Source of the DNA: Euonymus europaeus
Lineage: Eukaryota > Streptophyta > Magnoliopsida > Celastrales > Celastraceae
NCBI GenBank assembly: GCA_963580455.1
Contig: OY756960.1
Location: forward strand, 25,231,238-25,295,237
Direction of reading: 5' to 3'
Length of the DNA stretch: 64,000 bases
The notes beneath the pieces are model-generated. The model saw nothing but the letters and a program-made list of their open reading frames with translations, did no database searches and was not told the origin of the DNA. This document shows positions 29,515 to 42,042 of the stretch, piece by piece. The position numbers were made by a program, and so were the translations under genes. Each line of letters starts with the position of its first letter. The first letter of the stretch is position 1.

Positions 29515-32100
29515 GAGAGTAGAGGAGGAGGAGGACGACGAGGAGGAATTAATTGTAAGGGAGGAGGATCACATAACAAGTAAGAGAAACGTGAGTGTAT
29601 ATAGCAAGCCCAACGACGAATACGACCTTGCCTTTTTGACCCCGTCATCGTAGTCGTATCTTTAATGATCCCAGCACACATATACATAAATAATACTAAT
29701 AGTAATAGTAGTAAAGTAGTAATTGTATGTGCATTTATTAAAGGCAGTATAAAGAGAGAGAGAAATAAAATGTACATACAATGCGAGAGGCAGCCGCCCT
29801 GGGAAGGAAGGAAGGAAGGATCTCAGTAGTTCACACAGCTGGCACAGCCATCTTGAGTGTTTGTTTACCTTCTCTCTGCTGAAATAAACCACTCTCTTAC
29901 TGTTTTTTAGTCTCTAAACCCACATTTAATTTACTGTATATATGTCACAACGTAGTTAATGAAACTATTATTGTGTATTTGTGTTGTGTGGGTCTAATCT
30001 CTGCTCTATATTGCTTAAAACTCTATTTTATGTACCCTACCATCCACTGGCTACTACGCATGAGTTAATTACTCACTAATAGTGGAGAGGGGAGTTTGCC
30101 TTTTTCTAGGGTTTACTCATCCTTTTCACTTTATTTAATATATAATTGGGGTATGCAAGCAGTGAATGGCGGCTTCATTACTTGGTGACAGAAGAAGTAA
30201 TTAATCAATTTGGACAAAAAAAGGAGAAGCCAAACTTGGACTCTAACAAGATGCATGATAATTGTTTCTCCAAGTGTCCTCATGAAAATGACTATTGTAA
30301 ATCAAGTTGTAATTAATCGGGATTAGGGAGATATATAAGCTAACTGGAGGAAGAAAAAAGTAATTAAGATTGAGAAGAAGAGTCTTTAATTACCTGTTGT
30401 AGCTAAGATTGGGGTCCCCATGTACATATAACAGTCTGAGAATGATCAATACTAGAGTTGCAGTTTGTCTTGGTTCTTTAACCTATCTATCTAAAGGATT
30501 AAAATATAACATTTGTGATCATCAACGTTATCTACTACATGTATCAAATTTTGTGAAAAATTGAATGCCCTTGCCTTGCATTAGTCAATATATATATATG
30601 GAGCCTTAATTCGCTGGTCCAACAATGGTTTTCGTTTTTACATGTATAGTCATAGTTGGTCAACAATGGTTTGATCAATTCATTGACCAAATTCGAATGG
30701 GTCCATGCATAATTGTTAGCCAGCTCATGGTACATTCGTGTAATTGTGCTTCTCAATTGGTCTGCTTCTTTTTGGCTACATTCAGGGTTTGAGTATTTAT
30801 ATCTGTGTCGTGTCAAATATGCATGATTGGGTACTGTATAATGCCTTGGTACAAAATCATGATCATATATATAATATAAATATAAATATATATAAAGAAC
30901 AAAATCTTGGACATGTCTTGTGTGATGTATATGTTTGTAGATATTTTTAAATTGATCATGATTATTTGGAAATATTTTAAAATTGATCATGATTATTTTT
31001 CTATATGTATTTATGTAAGTATGAATGTGATGTAATTCTGATATTAGTTATGAGTTATGACCAGTAAAGCCGTGATGAACGCAATCACAAGTTGTAGGGG
31101 CACGTGCTCGCCTTGAAAGTATAACAACTGCGCGCACACAGTTTGCTCTTTGATAAAATCTCACGTTCAAACATTATGGATTATCAGTCTAATTTATAAG
31201 ACAATACAAACATTTCATTGTCAATCTAGATTTTTAATAGCGAGTTACGTCAAATTTATGAGTTTGAGCTCAGACCTTCATTTTTCGCGTGTGCGTAAGC
31301 TTTCATCATTGATGCTTTCAATGAAGGTGGCATATGCCAAATACGTGCGTCCAAAGTTAATGAGCAGTATAGTGGTGATCAAATAATGACTAAAATATCT
31401 AAATGGGACCATCGGAAAAAAAGAAAGAAGACTGACAGACTATGACTGAAGTCTCCCGCCTAGTCACTGCCCAAGGACGTGCATACTCCTTAAGGAGGTG
31501 TGGAATGATGAGAACTCACATCGAAAAATTATAGGTTATTACTCTAGCTTATAAGGGAGAACAAATTTCTGATTGTCAACCTGAGTTTTCAATAGAGAGC
31601 TAGGTATAAACTGGAGAACTTGAGCTCACATATTTCTCACCTCTATTACACAAAAAAGTTGTCCCACGTACTTATTTAAATTAACAAAACACATATCCGA
31701 ATACAATTTTTTTCTTTTTCAATTTTCATAATTTAAGCTATTAACATTACATTCTTCACACATTCAATCACGTCAACAAAACATATTTACTAATTTATCA
31801 AAATCAGTACGTACTCATACTTTATCTCATTCATCCTCATTAACTTTTTCGCCATTTGTACGTGCTCTTAACTTCTTCATCCGCTACACAATCTCTACAG
31901 CTATCAAGCAAGTACTTGCTGTCAACGGTGGGCCCTCATTCATTGCAACTTCATTAGGCCCATTAACATCACAACTAATACTGTATATATAATTATAAAT
32001 GCTTCATGGGAAGCTTCAGGTTGGTTGTCCGCATTACTCTCCCACAATCTTTCATCGTCCTGACCTTTGTTTAGTGTACCAACCTCATTTTCCTATTCTT
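29515..32100. other. ERF upstream region and gene-poor DNA
   Basis: This stretch contains simple repeats near the ERF promoter ((GGA)n near 29525, (GA)n near 29755, and GGAA repeats near 29804-29820). A roughly 30-bp imperfect tandem repeat around TTGATCATGATTATTT lies at 30938-31000. Two diverged copies of one repeat are listed separately. Open frames such as 30544-30990 on the minus strand are low-complexity His/Tyr/Asn-rich and not credible genes. Confidence 0.55.
31155..31645 (+). repeat. Two diverged direct copies of an unknown repeat
   Basis: Copy A (about 31155-31292) and copy B (about 31512-31645) share a run of matching blocks in the same order: CTCAC, ATTAT-G-TTAT, CTTATAAG or TTTATAAG, ATTGTCAA, CAATAG or TAATAG, and TTGAGCTCA. 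I estimate roughly two-thirds identity by eye. They could be parts of two old insertions or the ends of one element with about 220 bp between them. Confidence 0.5.
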
Positions 32101-32114
32101 GTAGGAGATTTTCA

Positions 32115-32262
32115 TATTTGGGCCTATGTGGGTATGCGGCCCAGGTCGGAGGCAAGGTCCAGATAGTTTGTCATAACTCATAATCTGCTGATTTAAACGA
32201 ATGATTCACTTTAGTTTAGCCCAAGGACATCGTTTAAAATTGGGCCTTCTATGGCCCATGTA
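32115..32262 (+). promoter_or_regulatory. TGGGCY site II cluster without an assigned gene
   Basis: TGGGCC, GGCCCA, AGCCCA, TGGGCC and GGCCCA occur within about 150 bp. The two other clusters in this window (near STT3A and the UNC-13-like gene) lie just upstream of real genes. This one points towards 32.3-32.8 kb, where only small reading frames are visible. Confidence 0.4.
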
Positions 32263-32335
32263 ATGAGAACAGTTTTCCAGATAAAAAGAGTACCGTGTAC
32301 AAAGAAATTGGAGATACCTTTATGTTTGTTTCTCG

Positions 32336-32518
32336 ATGGAAGAAACTGTAGAACAAACTCCCGAACACTGGACAATTTCCCAAGGTGCACAAGCAGTGTC
32401 AACACTCAACAGAAGCGCACATTTCACAACGAGCAGCTTCATTATGGTTCTTCTTTTCCGACGACGAGTAAACCATCCATCCGTGGCCAAGCTTCCGGTT
32501 TGGTTTGACGACGACTGA
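32336..32518 (+). CDS. Small open reading frame, 60 codons, unrecognised
   Basis: The frame runs from MEETVEQTPEHW to KLPVWFDDD. It starts about 75 bp downstream of the last box of a site II cluster and has a higher GC content than its surroundings. I do not recognise the product. It may be a first exon, a small protein, or part of a non-coding transcript. No family can be assigned. Confidence 0.25.
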   Translation: MEETVEQTPEHWTISQGAQAVSTLNRSAHFTTSSFIMVLLFRRRVNHPSVAKLPVWFDDD

Positions 32519-32639
32519 ACCAGGAACTTCAGCTTCTCGGCATGTCTAATCCATCACTCTTTTCTCCCTACCTGAGCTGCAAGTGGAGTGCACACACTGC
32601 CATGGCAGCAGATATAGGAATCACCAAAGGCACCTGCCT

Positions 32640-32792
32640 TCATGCTGCAACCAAGTCATTAGATTCCTGGCGCCTAATCAATTTGGGAAGAGGAAGCCAT
32701 GAAAGTTCCGCATGAGCTACATGAGACACTGGCGAGAACACCAGGAGCGATTTTTGCGTCAGAGTGGAAAGAGATGAGAGGAATGTTTTCAT
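32640..32792 (-). CDS. Small antisense open reading frame, 50 codons, unrecognised
   Basis: This minus-strand frame begins MKTFLSSLSTLTQKSLLVF and ends RRQESNDLVAA. The N-terminus is Ser/Thr/Leu-rich with one Lys, in the style of an organelle-targeting peptide. Its stop overlaps an ATG (ATGA) that opens another short frame. It may be chance; I list it because the local composition looks gene-like. Confidence 0.2.
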   Translation of the reverse strand: MKTFLSSLSTLTQKSLLVFSPVSHVAHAELSWLPLPKLIRRQESNDLVAA

Positions 32793-32884
32793 GGAAATCA
32801 CTGTGCAAATCTCATCTGATAGAGATTTAATTACATAATTACCTAGATAATAACAATACCCACCAAAAAAATTCCAAATAGTTT

Positions 32885-33170
32885 ACTGAACCATAGTTTT
32901 AAAAATTGGATAATACTGTGGTTCGACCGTTAATATCGAAGACCGACAATCAATTTAATTTTTTGTCTATAGAACGTCAAATACACAGTTAAACCATGCG
33001 GTTGAATTGTGAAAAACGTATGATTGAATCGCAGTTAAACATGTTTAAAAATAATAAAATATATATTTATATACAAAATTGAAAAATAAATAAATATAGT
33101 TATATAAAATAGTAAAATACTTTATATAGTTATGCAAAATAATAAAATGATTTATATTGTTTGCCCTAGT
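32885..33170. repeat. Possible remnant of a TTTTAAAAATTGG-type repeat
   Basis: The block starting ATAGTTTTAAAAATTGGATA resembles ends of plant hAT-like elements, including the one at 15.8 kb. It leads into AT-rich sequence with repeated AATAAAATA-type motifs. No matching opposite end was found. Confidence 0.25.
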
Positions 33171-33598
33171 CTAGATAGATGTTTCTCAATCGTGATTCGT
33201 GAATATTGTTGTGAAGCCACTCTCATAAGCCCAATCCTGCACTTTCTTTTCTGAAGAACGTCAAAAATATATCAGCGCTTTTGTCTGCTTACTCCACTGA
33301 TTTTTTCCCGGTTCGGCTATCAGAAATGGTAATCCGGGAATCAGACGGTACCGTTTGATATGGTTTTCCAGAAATATCCCTTATCTTTCCAGTATTTTCT
33401 CCGTGTCTGGTGTTCTTCGTCCCTCCTCCAATCCATAGTCTGGACTCAGGACTCTGGGCACCACACACTTCATCAAGTTCACCGTGAATTCCACTAGCTC
33501 CGGCCGACAATACCCTTTTACGGCGTCGTTTTCGCTGCAGAAATTATTCCTTGTAATCACCTCATAGTGATAGCTGCTACTGCTGCACAAATCCACAA

Positions 33599-36497
33599 AT
33601 GGCCCTAAAATTGTTCCCCATTCCATTCCCAATCTTTACTCCTCCCCCCAAACCACATCCGTGTCCAGCACCTAATCCGGACCCAAACACGGCACGGCGT
33701 CCATCTACGGAGCTACGGTTCGCGCGGTGGAACAACGCCAACGCCGAGAAATTTGAGGAACGCCATCGCGCTCTTAAAGAAATCGAGGACGATATCCGTC
33801 GTCACCGACGTTTTAATGCATTCGATAGAATATCCAACACCTATAACCCTGCACCGCCCAAACCCATCACCACCAGGGATGGTTTCAAATCCATTGGCAC
33901 TCCTTCGTCTCCCTCTTCTCCCTCCATCCCTGGCAAAAAGTCCAAGTACTCCAAAGATCCCAAAAACCACCCTGCATTTCGGTATCTTCAGAAACCCAGT
34001 AAAACAGCAATTTCTCTCCCAAGGAACAACAATAAAGGCTATCCGACGACAGCACCACAGCCAGTGATTGACAGGAAAGCAGAGGTCAAACTTAGTGAAG
34101 ATGGACTAAGTTATGTCATTGATGGCGTACCGTTTGAGTTTAAGTACAGTTACACCGAGACTCCGAAGGTGAAGCCTTTAAAGCTACGAGAGGCACCCTA
34201 CGCTCCGTTCGGGCCCACCACTATGGACAGGCCATGGACAGGGCGTGCCCCGTTACCTTCCAGTAAGAAGAAGTTGAAGGAGTTCGATTCGTTTAAGTTG
34301 CCGACGCCACACATGAAAGGGGTGAAGCCAGTACAGTCGCCGGGCCCGTACTTGGGTGGGTCGGGGCCTAAGTACGTGTGGTCGAGGGATCAGATAATGG
34401 GGGAGCCATTGTCACAGGAGGAGATTGACGCAATGATCAATGGATGCAAAAAGGCGAATCGGCAATTGAATATGGGTATTGTCTGAATTCATGTGATTTA
34501 TTTTGTTATGTTGTGGTATATTTTTTTAAGATTGGAGAGGAAATAAAAAAAAGTGGCTTTTTGCTTGCTCAGGTAGAGATGGTTTTACTCATAACATGCT
34601 GGATAACATACATTCACACTGGAAACGAAGGAGAGTGTGCAAGATCAAATGCAAAGGAGTTTGCACAGTTGATATGGATAATGTGTGCCAGCAATTGGAG
34701 GTTAAATTATCTGGCTTACTCAATCACTCTTTGGGGTCACTGTTCTTTCTTTGCTTTGCTTGCTTATCCTTGTTCTTTATCATTCAGTGTTTGTTCTATA
34801 TTCAGTGTATTGGCTGTATATTTGGAACTTTTCCCCCCCTCCAACACATCCTGAATAAACATTGTGGTTTTATCCCATTTGTTTCCTTATGTTCATTATC
34901 CTAATGTCCCATCATTTTGCAGGAAAAAACTGGAGGGAAGATCATTTACAGAAAAGGAGGGGTGCTATACCTTTTCCGTGGTAGAAACTACAATTGGAGA
35001 ACTCGGCCCCGCTTTCCTCTTATGTTGTGGAGGCCTATTACCCCTGTATATCCAAGATTAGTAAAAATGGTGCCAGAGGGTCTAACATTAGAAGAAGCGA
35101 CTGAAATGCGTAAGAAGGGACACGCACTGGATCCAATATTCAAGCTAGGTAGTTTGCTAATTGCCATTTTCTTTAGATTTGAATAGGTTGAAAATCAAAA
35201 CTTACCTATCTGTATGTATTACAGGGAAAAATGGTGTTTATTGTAACCTCGTTAAAAATGTAAGAGAGGCCTTGGAAGAATGTGAGTTGGTCCGAATAAA
35301 TTGTGAAGGGATGAATAGCAGTGATTATCACAGAATTGGTGCCAAACTCAAGGTTTGTTAGATTCATCCGGTGGTTATCATTCATTCGCATATGATTAAG
35401 ACAATCAAATAAAATAAATAATCTCAATTTTGCAATTTCAGGATCTTGTCCCGTGTGTGCTAATGTCATTTAAGTATGAGCACATACTTTTGTGGAGAGG
35501 AAGGAACTGGAAGTCATCCCACCCAGAAACGGAAGATGACAACAGGGAAGCTGAAGGATCCGACACTGATAGCGCAATTTCCATCACAGCATCTTCAGAA
35601 GGCCAAGCATCATCAGCATCAAGCAGTCAATTTCTTTCATTTCATGATATGAGCACTAATTTGCTTAATATAGGCACATCTCCTGTGGGTTCTGAAGAGT
35701 GGAGAGAGGATTTATCTGCTTCAGAAGAAAGTACGTCTAACACAGCCATCAGTGCTATTTCAACTGTGCTGGAGATCAGTAAGGAATCTGCTTCAGTCGA
35801 TGCAGATTGTTCTGATGATAAGTTGGATGCCTTGAGGAGTACCACCGAGAGTACTAGCATGTCAGATTGCATGGTTATCAAGGATGAGATGTCCAAAGTT
35901 AATCATGATTTGTGTGAACATGGGACAACATGGAGTGACATGGGATCCACTGCTGTTGAATCAACTGATATGCTGCTGGTGTCTGACACTGAACCAGCTG
36001 GTGTTTTGAGCACAGAAATTAAGTTGGAGTCTTGCGTTCCAGGTTCTTTAAATCGTGAGAGGTTGCCAGATGTTACCGAAACCTTGCAAGATCTCAGAAA
36101 TCCAGAAAAGTCAAGTGTACCTTACACTGAGGGAGTCTTAAGGTTATGGAGGCAAGCTATTGAGAGTGGTAGTGCAGTTGTATTGGATGATGCTTCTTTG
36201 GACGCTGACATTGTTTATCAGAGGTCTGTGACATTTGCCCAGCGTGCTCCACCTGGCCCTGTCTTTGAGCATCATCCTAGATGGGTAGCACCGGCACGTC
36301 AAAAAAGTGATGAGAACGAGAGTTGTAGTGATTCCGTAGTGACAAAAGTTGCAACAGTTGCAAGGAAGAGAGAAAATAAAAAGGACTTGAAAATTGAAAG
36401 GAAAATTGTGAGAACAGAAGATTTGGATGGACAGTACGTTGACAAAGCCCCACAAGGTTGCCTAGGGGTAGATGAACTTGCTAAACTGTTGGCATGA
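33599..36497 (+). CDS. CAF1: CRS2-associated factor 1, chloroplast group II intron splicing factor (804 aa, 5 exons)
   Basis: CAF proteins bind the peptidyl-tRNA-hydrolase-like CRS2 and promote splicing of plastid group II introns. Exons: 33599-34475, 34573-34700, 34923-35148, 35225-35352, 35442-36497. The N-terminus is Pro/Ser-rich with few acids, as in a transit peptide. Two CRM RNA-binding domains follow: the first around residues 293-360 ([20 protein letters not shown], then [20 protein letters not shown]), the second around 392-485 ([20 protein letters not shown], then [10 protein letters not shown]). A long acidic Ser-rich region and the conserved ending VDELAKLLA complete it. It matches my memory of At2g20020 better than CAF2. 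In Arabidopsis this gene neighbours a DUF810 gene, as it does here across an ERF gene. Confidence 0.95.
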
Positions 36498-37029
36498 TCG
36501 TGTTAGCAGCATTGGAGAGAGGAAGTATTTAATAAAGTAATTATTATATGATCTCCAGCTAACATGCTTCATCAGTATTATCGTTTGGATATGATCAGTC
36601 TTACATGCCGCCTCTCTGCATCCTATGATCTTAATTCTCTTTGTATTTCATGTGCGTTTGTTTGGGCATGTCTTTGGCTTTAATACTTTTATCGAATGTG
36701 CCCAAAAACATGAAAACAAGAGGCGACTGAAGGTGCCTTAGAGAAGAGCAACTAGCAGTACTTGTTCGGGTTATAATATGTAGCAAGGCCCTCATTGTCC
36801 AATCAAATAGAGCACATGGATAGAGATTGGCTTCTTATACTCTACTATATCTTGCAGACTTGCACAATGAATTTCATGTATTTCTTTTTCATTTTATGTG
36901 CATGCATTTCTTGGTTCGGTTGGAAAATCATGTGTAACGACATATGTTTGTTCAATTGATAGAATACAGTTGAACTGATCCCAACTGTTAGAAGCTGTGT
37001 ATTAGGCTTGCTCTTTTGGTTTCCCAGCA

Positions 37030-38643
37030 GATTCTTCAACGAACTTTTTTCTGGAACCTCTGAGCCAGTGATTTTGCCAAAGAAGGTGTTATCTCCTCTG
37101 TGAACTTGTTTGGTCTCCGGCAACAGAAAGAAGATGAAGCAGCTCATGACAACAATCAGGCAAGCAAATAGCAGGAAAATTGCATATCGAAGGTGGCATA
37201 GCGAAATAAGGAGAAACTGAGCAACCAAAGCTGTGAAGATCATGTTGACAAAGACTTCCATACTCTGACCAGCGGACATTTGTCTCCAGAGGGAAGAGCT
37301 CACTTGGAACTAGCCATCCAAGGGGACCGCAGGATCTTCCAAAAGCCACGACTAATATGAATATCGCGATCAGAAGGAAGATGCTGAGACCTTTAGAGAG
37401 ATTTTCTCCTTGGTCAAATGTCAGTGCCAGAGTTATTCCCAACAGCCATTTGCAGATCAAAATGCTTAGTCAAGTAAGTATTTATGCTTACTGAATACAA
37501 TCCAAGAGAATTTTATAAGGCAGGATTAAAGTTCCTTTACCAGAATACCATCTTATCACTAGCCTCCAAGAACAAAGCACTCCTGCCAAATCTGTCCACC
37601 AAAGCCTTTGAAATAGGTGCACCAATGGCAAGTGCTGCTCTGGATTTGGTGGACGAATAAAGAGATGTATTGGAGCCAAAACCTAATCTCTGAAATATGA
37701 CAGGAGCATAGAATAGTATAATTATTGACAGTAAGTTGTTGGAACGCGGGAATTCCTATGGCTTCTTTTACCAACTGGGGGCGATTTTGTGGTACCTCTG
37801 ACTTTCTTCAGTAGTCTTCTTCCTTCATCTAATCTGCCGTGTTCTCCGAGACTATTCGGAGTCTCAGGAAGGTAAAGGCCCCCAACAAACATCAGAGTTG
37901 CTGGAACTACTGCCAAGCTAAGAGATAATCTCCATCTGAGCATCTCCATGGATGAAGCTTTTCAGTTCTATTATTTATGTTCGCTACCAGGATCCCTAAG
38001 CAGGTTGTTAGTTGAAATAATTGGTTTACTGCTCCTCGAATTTTTGCAGTATGAACTTATTCACTGCAGCTGCATTAACAACAGCACCTATAAAAGAAGG
38101 TGATTGATCCTACAAGTATAATGGCTCTTCTACCTTTGCTTCTGGTTACATGGGAGTTTACAGATCTGAAAACAAGCACGACGAAGTGTAGTGAGGAGGT
38201 AAACAATGTAAGGACCTGGTTGTCGTATATACAGTAATCTGTATCGTTTAGATGTTCCTGTTTCCTTAGGTATAACTTTTGGAAAGAATTCATTCAAGAA
38301 GCCATCCATTGAAGTAACCTCGAGCTGAAATCAGTATGGGAGGTCAATTTAATGTAACAATTTTATTGTTTTTCAGTGAACTTTTGGTACATAATCGGCA
38401 ACCTACTGTTACTTTTTCCAGAAATAAAGAGAACTTATATCAAGGCTTCAATCAGATCATTAGGCCAACCAATAGATTTTTAATGTCCCTCCAGAATGCA
38501 TGATTTACAGTAAGTAAAATTCATGATAAAAAACAGAGGACAGGCTCAAGCAAACTCACCAGAAATGCCAACATCAAACCCCAAAAGCGATCCTCCCACC
38601 GCTGCAACAATGCAGCAAAAGATGAAATACCCAGTGATGGAAG
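37030..38643 (-). pseudogene. Broken STP14-like sugar transporter copy
   Basis: Minus-strand blocks match the intact neighbour in the same order: exon 1 part (38643-38563, with its donor), exon 2 (about 38315-38075), fused exon 2/exon 3 sequence, exon 3 (to about 37540), and exon 4 (37450-37040). Lesions seen are loss of the first 20 or so codons with the ATG, single-base insertions near FFPK and near SITFF, a deletion that joins exon 2 to exon 3 and removes the intron, a short insertion after HPW, a deletion of about 90 bp after RVRGT, and a frameshift in the ELFPLET region. It cannot encode a full 12-span transporter. It lies tail-to-tail with CAF1. Confidence 0.9.
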
Positions 38644-39586
38644 ACCTTTATCTATCAATCAATCAACTGTTTAATGAAACAAGAAGAGTTGATCCTTTTG
38701 TCTTCCTGACCCTCCTACCATCATATTTCATTTCACAAACCTCTGTATGATATATGCATTATTGCTTGGACCTACATGTCCGATTGTTTTGGTTGTCCAG
38801 ACAAACTTTATCTTTTGGTTAGCAGACTTGAGTAGGTTTTTTTTACTGTTTTGTATGTTAGGAGTGTGATCTGCCTCCTTAGTTGTGAGTGTAACTTGAG
38901 GCATGCATAATTATGTTTTAAGAATATCATCACAGTGAAAATTTCTAAAAACAGTCCAAAGCCAAACTGAAAAATCAACTATATAGCACTCTAAATAGGA
39001 ACAAGATTAAGAACAATTTGACTAAATCCCCAACATTGATGGCAATATAATAGAACAGCCAGGTTTTATCCATGTTGGATATCTCATCCTCCAAGTTTCC
39101 ATCAACTAATACCAAAACAGGTAAAAATAAGCAATCCCAAACTCCGCATATATAGATTGTCTCATCTTATTGGTTAAGCTGACAGTACTTGTTTTGAGTT
39201 CATGAACTATAGAGATAGCAGAATTCACTAGGTCCTTCCAAGTTGGATAGAATACTAAGTATATTTCTTGAGCAATGTGGTCACAAAATCCTGTGTTATG
39301 CAAGTTCAGTAAGTTTCATCACCCATGTGAATGCCACAGCAATGAACAAAGAACTGACATTAGATTCTATGTTTGAATTTATCTATTTCGCATTGAATCA
39401 TAAATCAGTTTCCAAGAGTAGAAGCGATAGTTCTTCACATACTAGGAAAAAGGTTATTAATAGAGGAAACAATATAGTTGATGAATTCGAAAAACGAAAA
39501 ATTCACCATCCCATCGCTCTGAAAATCTAAGCGAAAGCCACAAACGTTGCGATCAAAAAAACTGTTTTCCTTTTCTTGTTGAGAGT

Positions 39587-41893
39587 CTAAGCTTGCTGTC
39601 CCGGCTTCATTTCTAACCCATTTTGATCTCCATTTCCAACGATTTTCTTCCAGAACCAGTGTTTTTCCCAAAGAAGGTATACCTCCTCTATTGGAACTTG
39701 TTTTGTCTCCGGCAAGAGGAAGTAGATGAAGATGGTCATGATGACAATCAGGCAAGCAAATAGCAGGAAAATTCCATATCGAAGGTGGCAGAGTGAAATA
39801 AGGAAAAACTGTGCAACCAAAGCCGTGAAGATCATGTTGACACACACCACCATACTCTGGCCAGCAGACCTCGTCTCCAGCGGGAAAAGCTCACTTGGGA
39901 CAAGCCATCCAAGGGGACCCCAGGATCTTCCAAAAGCCATGACAAATAAGAATATCGCAATCACAAGGAAGATACTAATTCCTTTTGAGAGATTTTCTCC
40001 TTTTCCAAATTTCAGTGCCAGAGTTATGCCCACAGCGACCTGCAGATCAAATTGATCAGTGAAGTAAGTATTCATGCTTAGTGAACACACGTCAAAGGAG
40101 TTTCATAAGGCTGGCTAAATGTTCATTTACCATACAGATTATCATCTCAGCACCAGCTTCCAAGAAGAAAGCTCTTCTGCCAAATTTGTCCACCAAAGCC
40201 ATTGAAATAAGTGCACCAACGACGAGTGCCCCACTTGATATGGCAGATGAATAAAGAGATGCATTGTCACCAAAACCTAAGCTCTGAAATATGACAGGAG
40301 CGTAGAAGAGTATAGAATTGTTGCCAGAAAGCTGTTGGAATGCAGGGATTCCTAGGGCTCCTACAATCAACTGGGGGCGATTCTTTCGTTGGAGTAGATT
40401 CCTGAATGGGTGCTTTATGGCTTTCGCTTCTTCGCTTGCTTCAAGCATATCAGCAAACTCCGCATCAACATTCTTGGTACCTCTGACTCTCTCCAGTACC
40501 TCTCTTCCCTCTTGTAATCTACCTTGTTCTACAAGACTATTTGGGGTCTCGGGAAGGAAAAGACCCCCAACAAACATCAAAGTAGCCGGGACAGTAGCCA
40601 AGCCAACAGATAACCTCCATCCCCAAGGATGAATCTTTTCAGTTCCATAATTTATAAAGTTAGCAACCAGAATCCCTAAACAAGTTGTCAGTTGAAATAA
40701 TTGGTTAACCGCTCCTCGAATTTTTGAGGGAGCCATTTCTGAAAGATATAATGGAACAGCCTGCGCAAGTACAACAGGAACACATTTAATACTCAAGATT
40801 TGGGATTATCCATTGCAACAAAAGTTCTGAAAGTATGTTTAGCTTACTTGGTTAGCAAATCCAATGCCTATGCCAAGAAAGACTCTTCCTAGAATCAGCA
40901 TTAAAATGTTTACTGCAGCTGCATTAATAACTCCTCCTATAAAGAAGGCGACTGATCCAACTAGGATACTGGCTCTTCGACCTTTGCTTCTAGTTACATG
41001 AGAGGCTGCGAAAGTGAAAACAAGGGCAGAAAAATATAGGGAGGACGTGAACAAAGTAAGAATCTGGTTGTCATATTTACAGTAGTCGGTTTCGTTCAGA
41101 TGTTCATGCTTCCTTCTGTAAATTTTTGGGAAGAATTTCTTTGTGAAATCATCCATGGAAGTGACTCCACCTGCAATCAATGGAAAAGGCCCAATTGCAC
41201 CAATCTTCAGCAAATTATATATACATAATCTGAACTGCAATTTTAAAAGAACAAATGAAAGACCAACTTGAAACTGTATTTCCCTTTCTTAGGGCTTGTT
41301 GGGATAAATTAGGTGCACTAGCAGCTTTCCTCTAAATGACTTCTCTGCCTTGCTATTACAAGTAATAAGGGAAAAAATATACTTTCTGCAACTTTTAAGG
41401 TGAAACTGAAGGAATTGAAGGAGGAACAAAATAACTTGAAAATCGAAAACTATTGTGGCAGTCGGATTGCAGCAAGAAACTGTACTCAAAAATTAAAGGA
41501 AAAGTTTAAAGTTTTTCTTTTCTTAATAATTTTATCAGCCTGAAGTGAATCGCCTTTGATCCGCACTGTTTAAAACTGGAAAAAGAATTATAACATAATC
41601 ACGATTTAACACTAAAAATATATATTTAAACCAGTCAAATCACACTGATAGAATCACTGAAATAGGGAGGAAAAAAAAAATGCAATCACCCAAATCAAAA
41701 TTCACAAGCCAGATAGGTGAAAGATGAATCAATGAAGGATTTGAAACTCACCAGACACACCAAGATCATACCCAAATAGAGATCCACCGAGTGCTGCAAC
41801 AATACAAGAAAATACGAAATACCCAGTAATCCTGTACTCATAAAGGTGAGCCCTTTTTAGTGTCCCTGCGCCTGTGAATCCTCCACCAGCCAT
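39587..41893 (-). CDS. STP14: STP14-like monosaccharide/proton symporter (515 aa, 4 exons)
   Basis: Sugar transport protein of the major facilitator superfamily, placed in the plasma membrane; Arabidopsis STP14 is reported to prefer galactose. Minus-strand exons: 41893-41752, 41170-40848, 40760-40131, 40039-39587; 516 codons with the stop. Signatures are GGSLFGYDLGVSGGVTSMDD, the GRR-like KGRRASILVG loop, GRVFLGIGIGFANQAVPLYL, LPETPNSLVEQGRL, GIPAFQQLSGNNSILFYAPV, DKFGRRAFFLE, GPLGWLVPSELFPLETRSAG and LLPETKQVPIEEVY. Twelve hydrophobic spans are expected. The C-terminus EMKPGQQA resembles STP14. A decayed copy lies just downstream, so the pair arose by tandem duplication. Confidence 0.94.
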
Positions 41894-42034
41894 TGTTTTC
41901 CTCTCTCTGTACTTTGTACTGCAGACACGCGAACGAACAGAAGATCTTAATGAATAGTGAACATCACTATAGGAGTATGTAACAGCTTTTTAGAGTCTAC
42001 GCTTGACAGAAAACAAACGGAACAACGACTCTCT

Positions 42035-42042
42035 TTTATATA
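42035..42042 (-). promoter_or_regulatory. TATA box of the STP14-like gene
   Basis: ACTATATAAAAGAG on the minus strand lies about 145 bp upstream of the start codon and is a near-perfect plant TATA element. Confidence 0.65.

Noticed and set aside
30544..30990. 148-codon minus-strand frame
   Set aside because: Low-complexity His/Tyr/Asn/Ile-rich translation of AT-rich DNA, no family resemblance.
37038..38643. Minus-strand STP-like pieces as a second functional transporter
   Set aside because: No start codon, several frameshifts and deletions; called a pseudogene.
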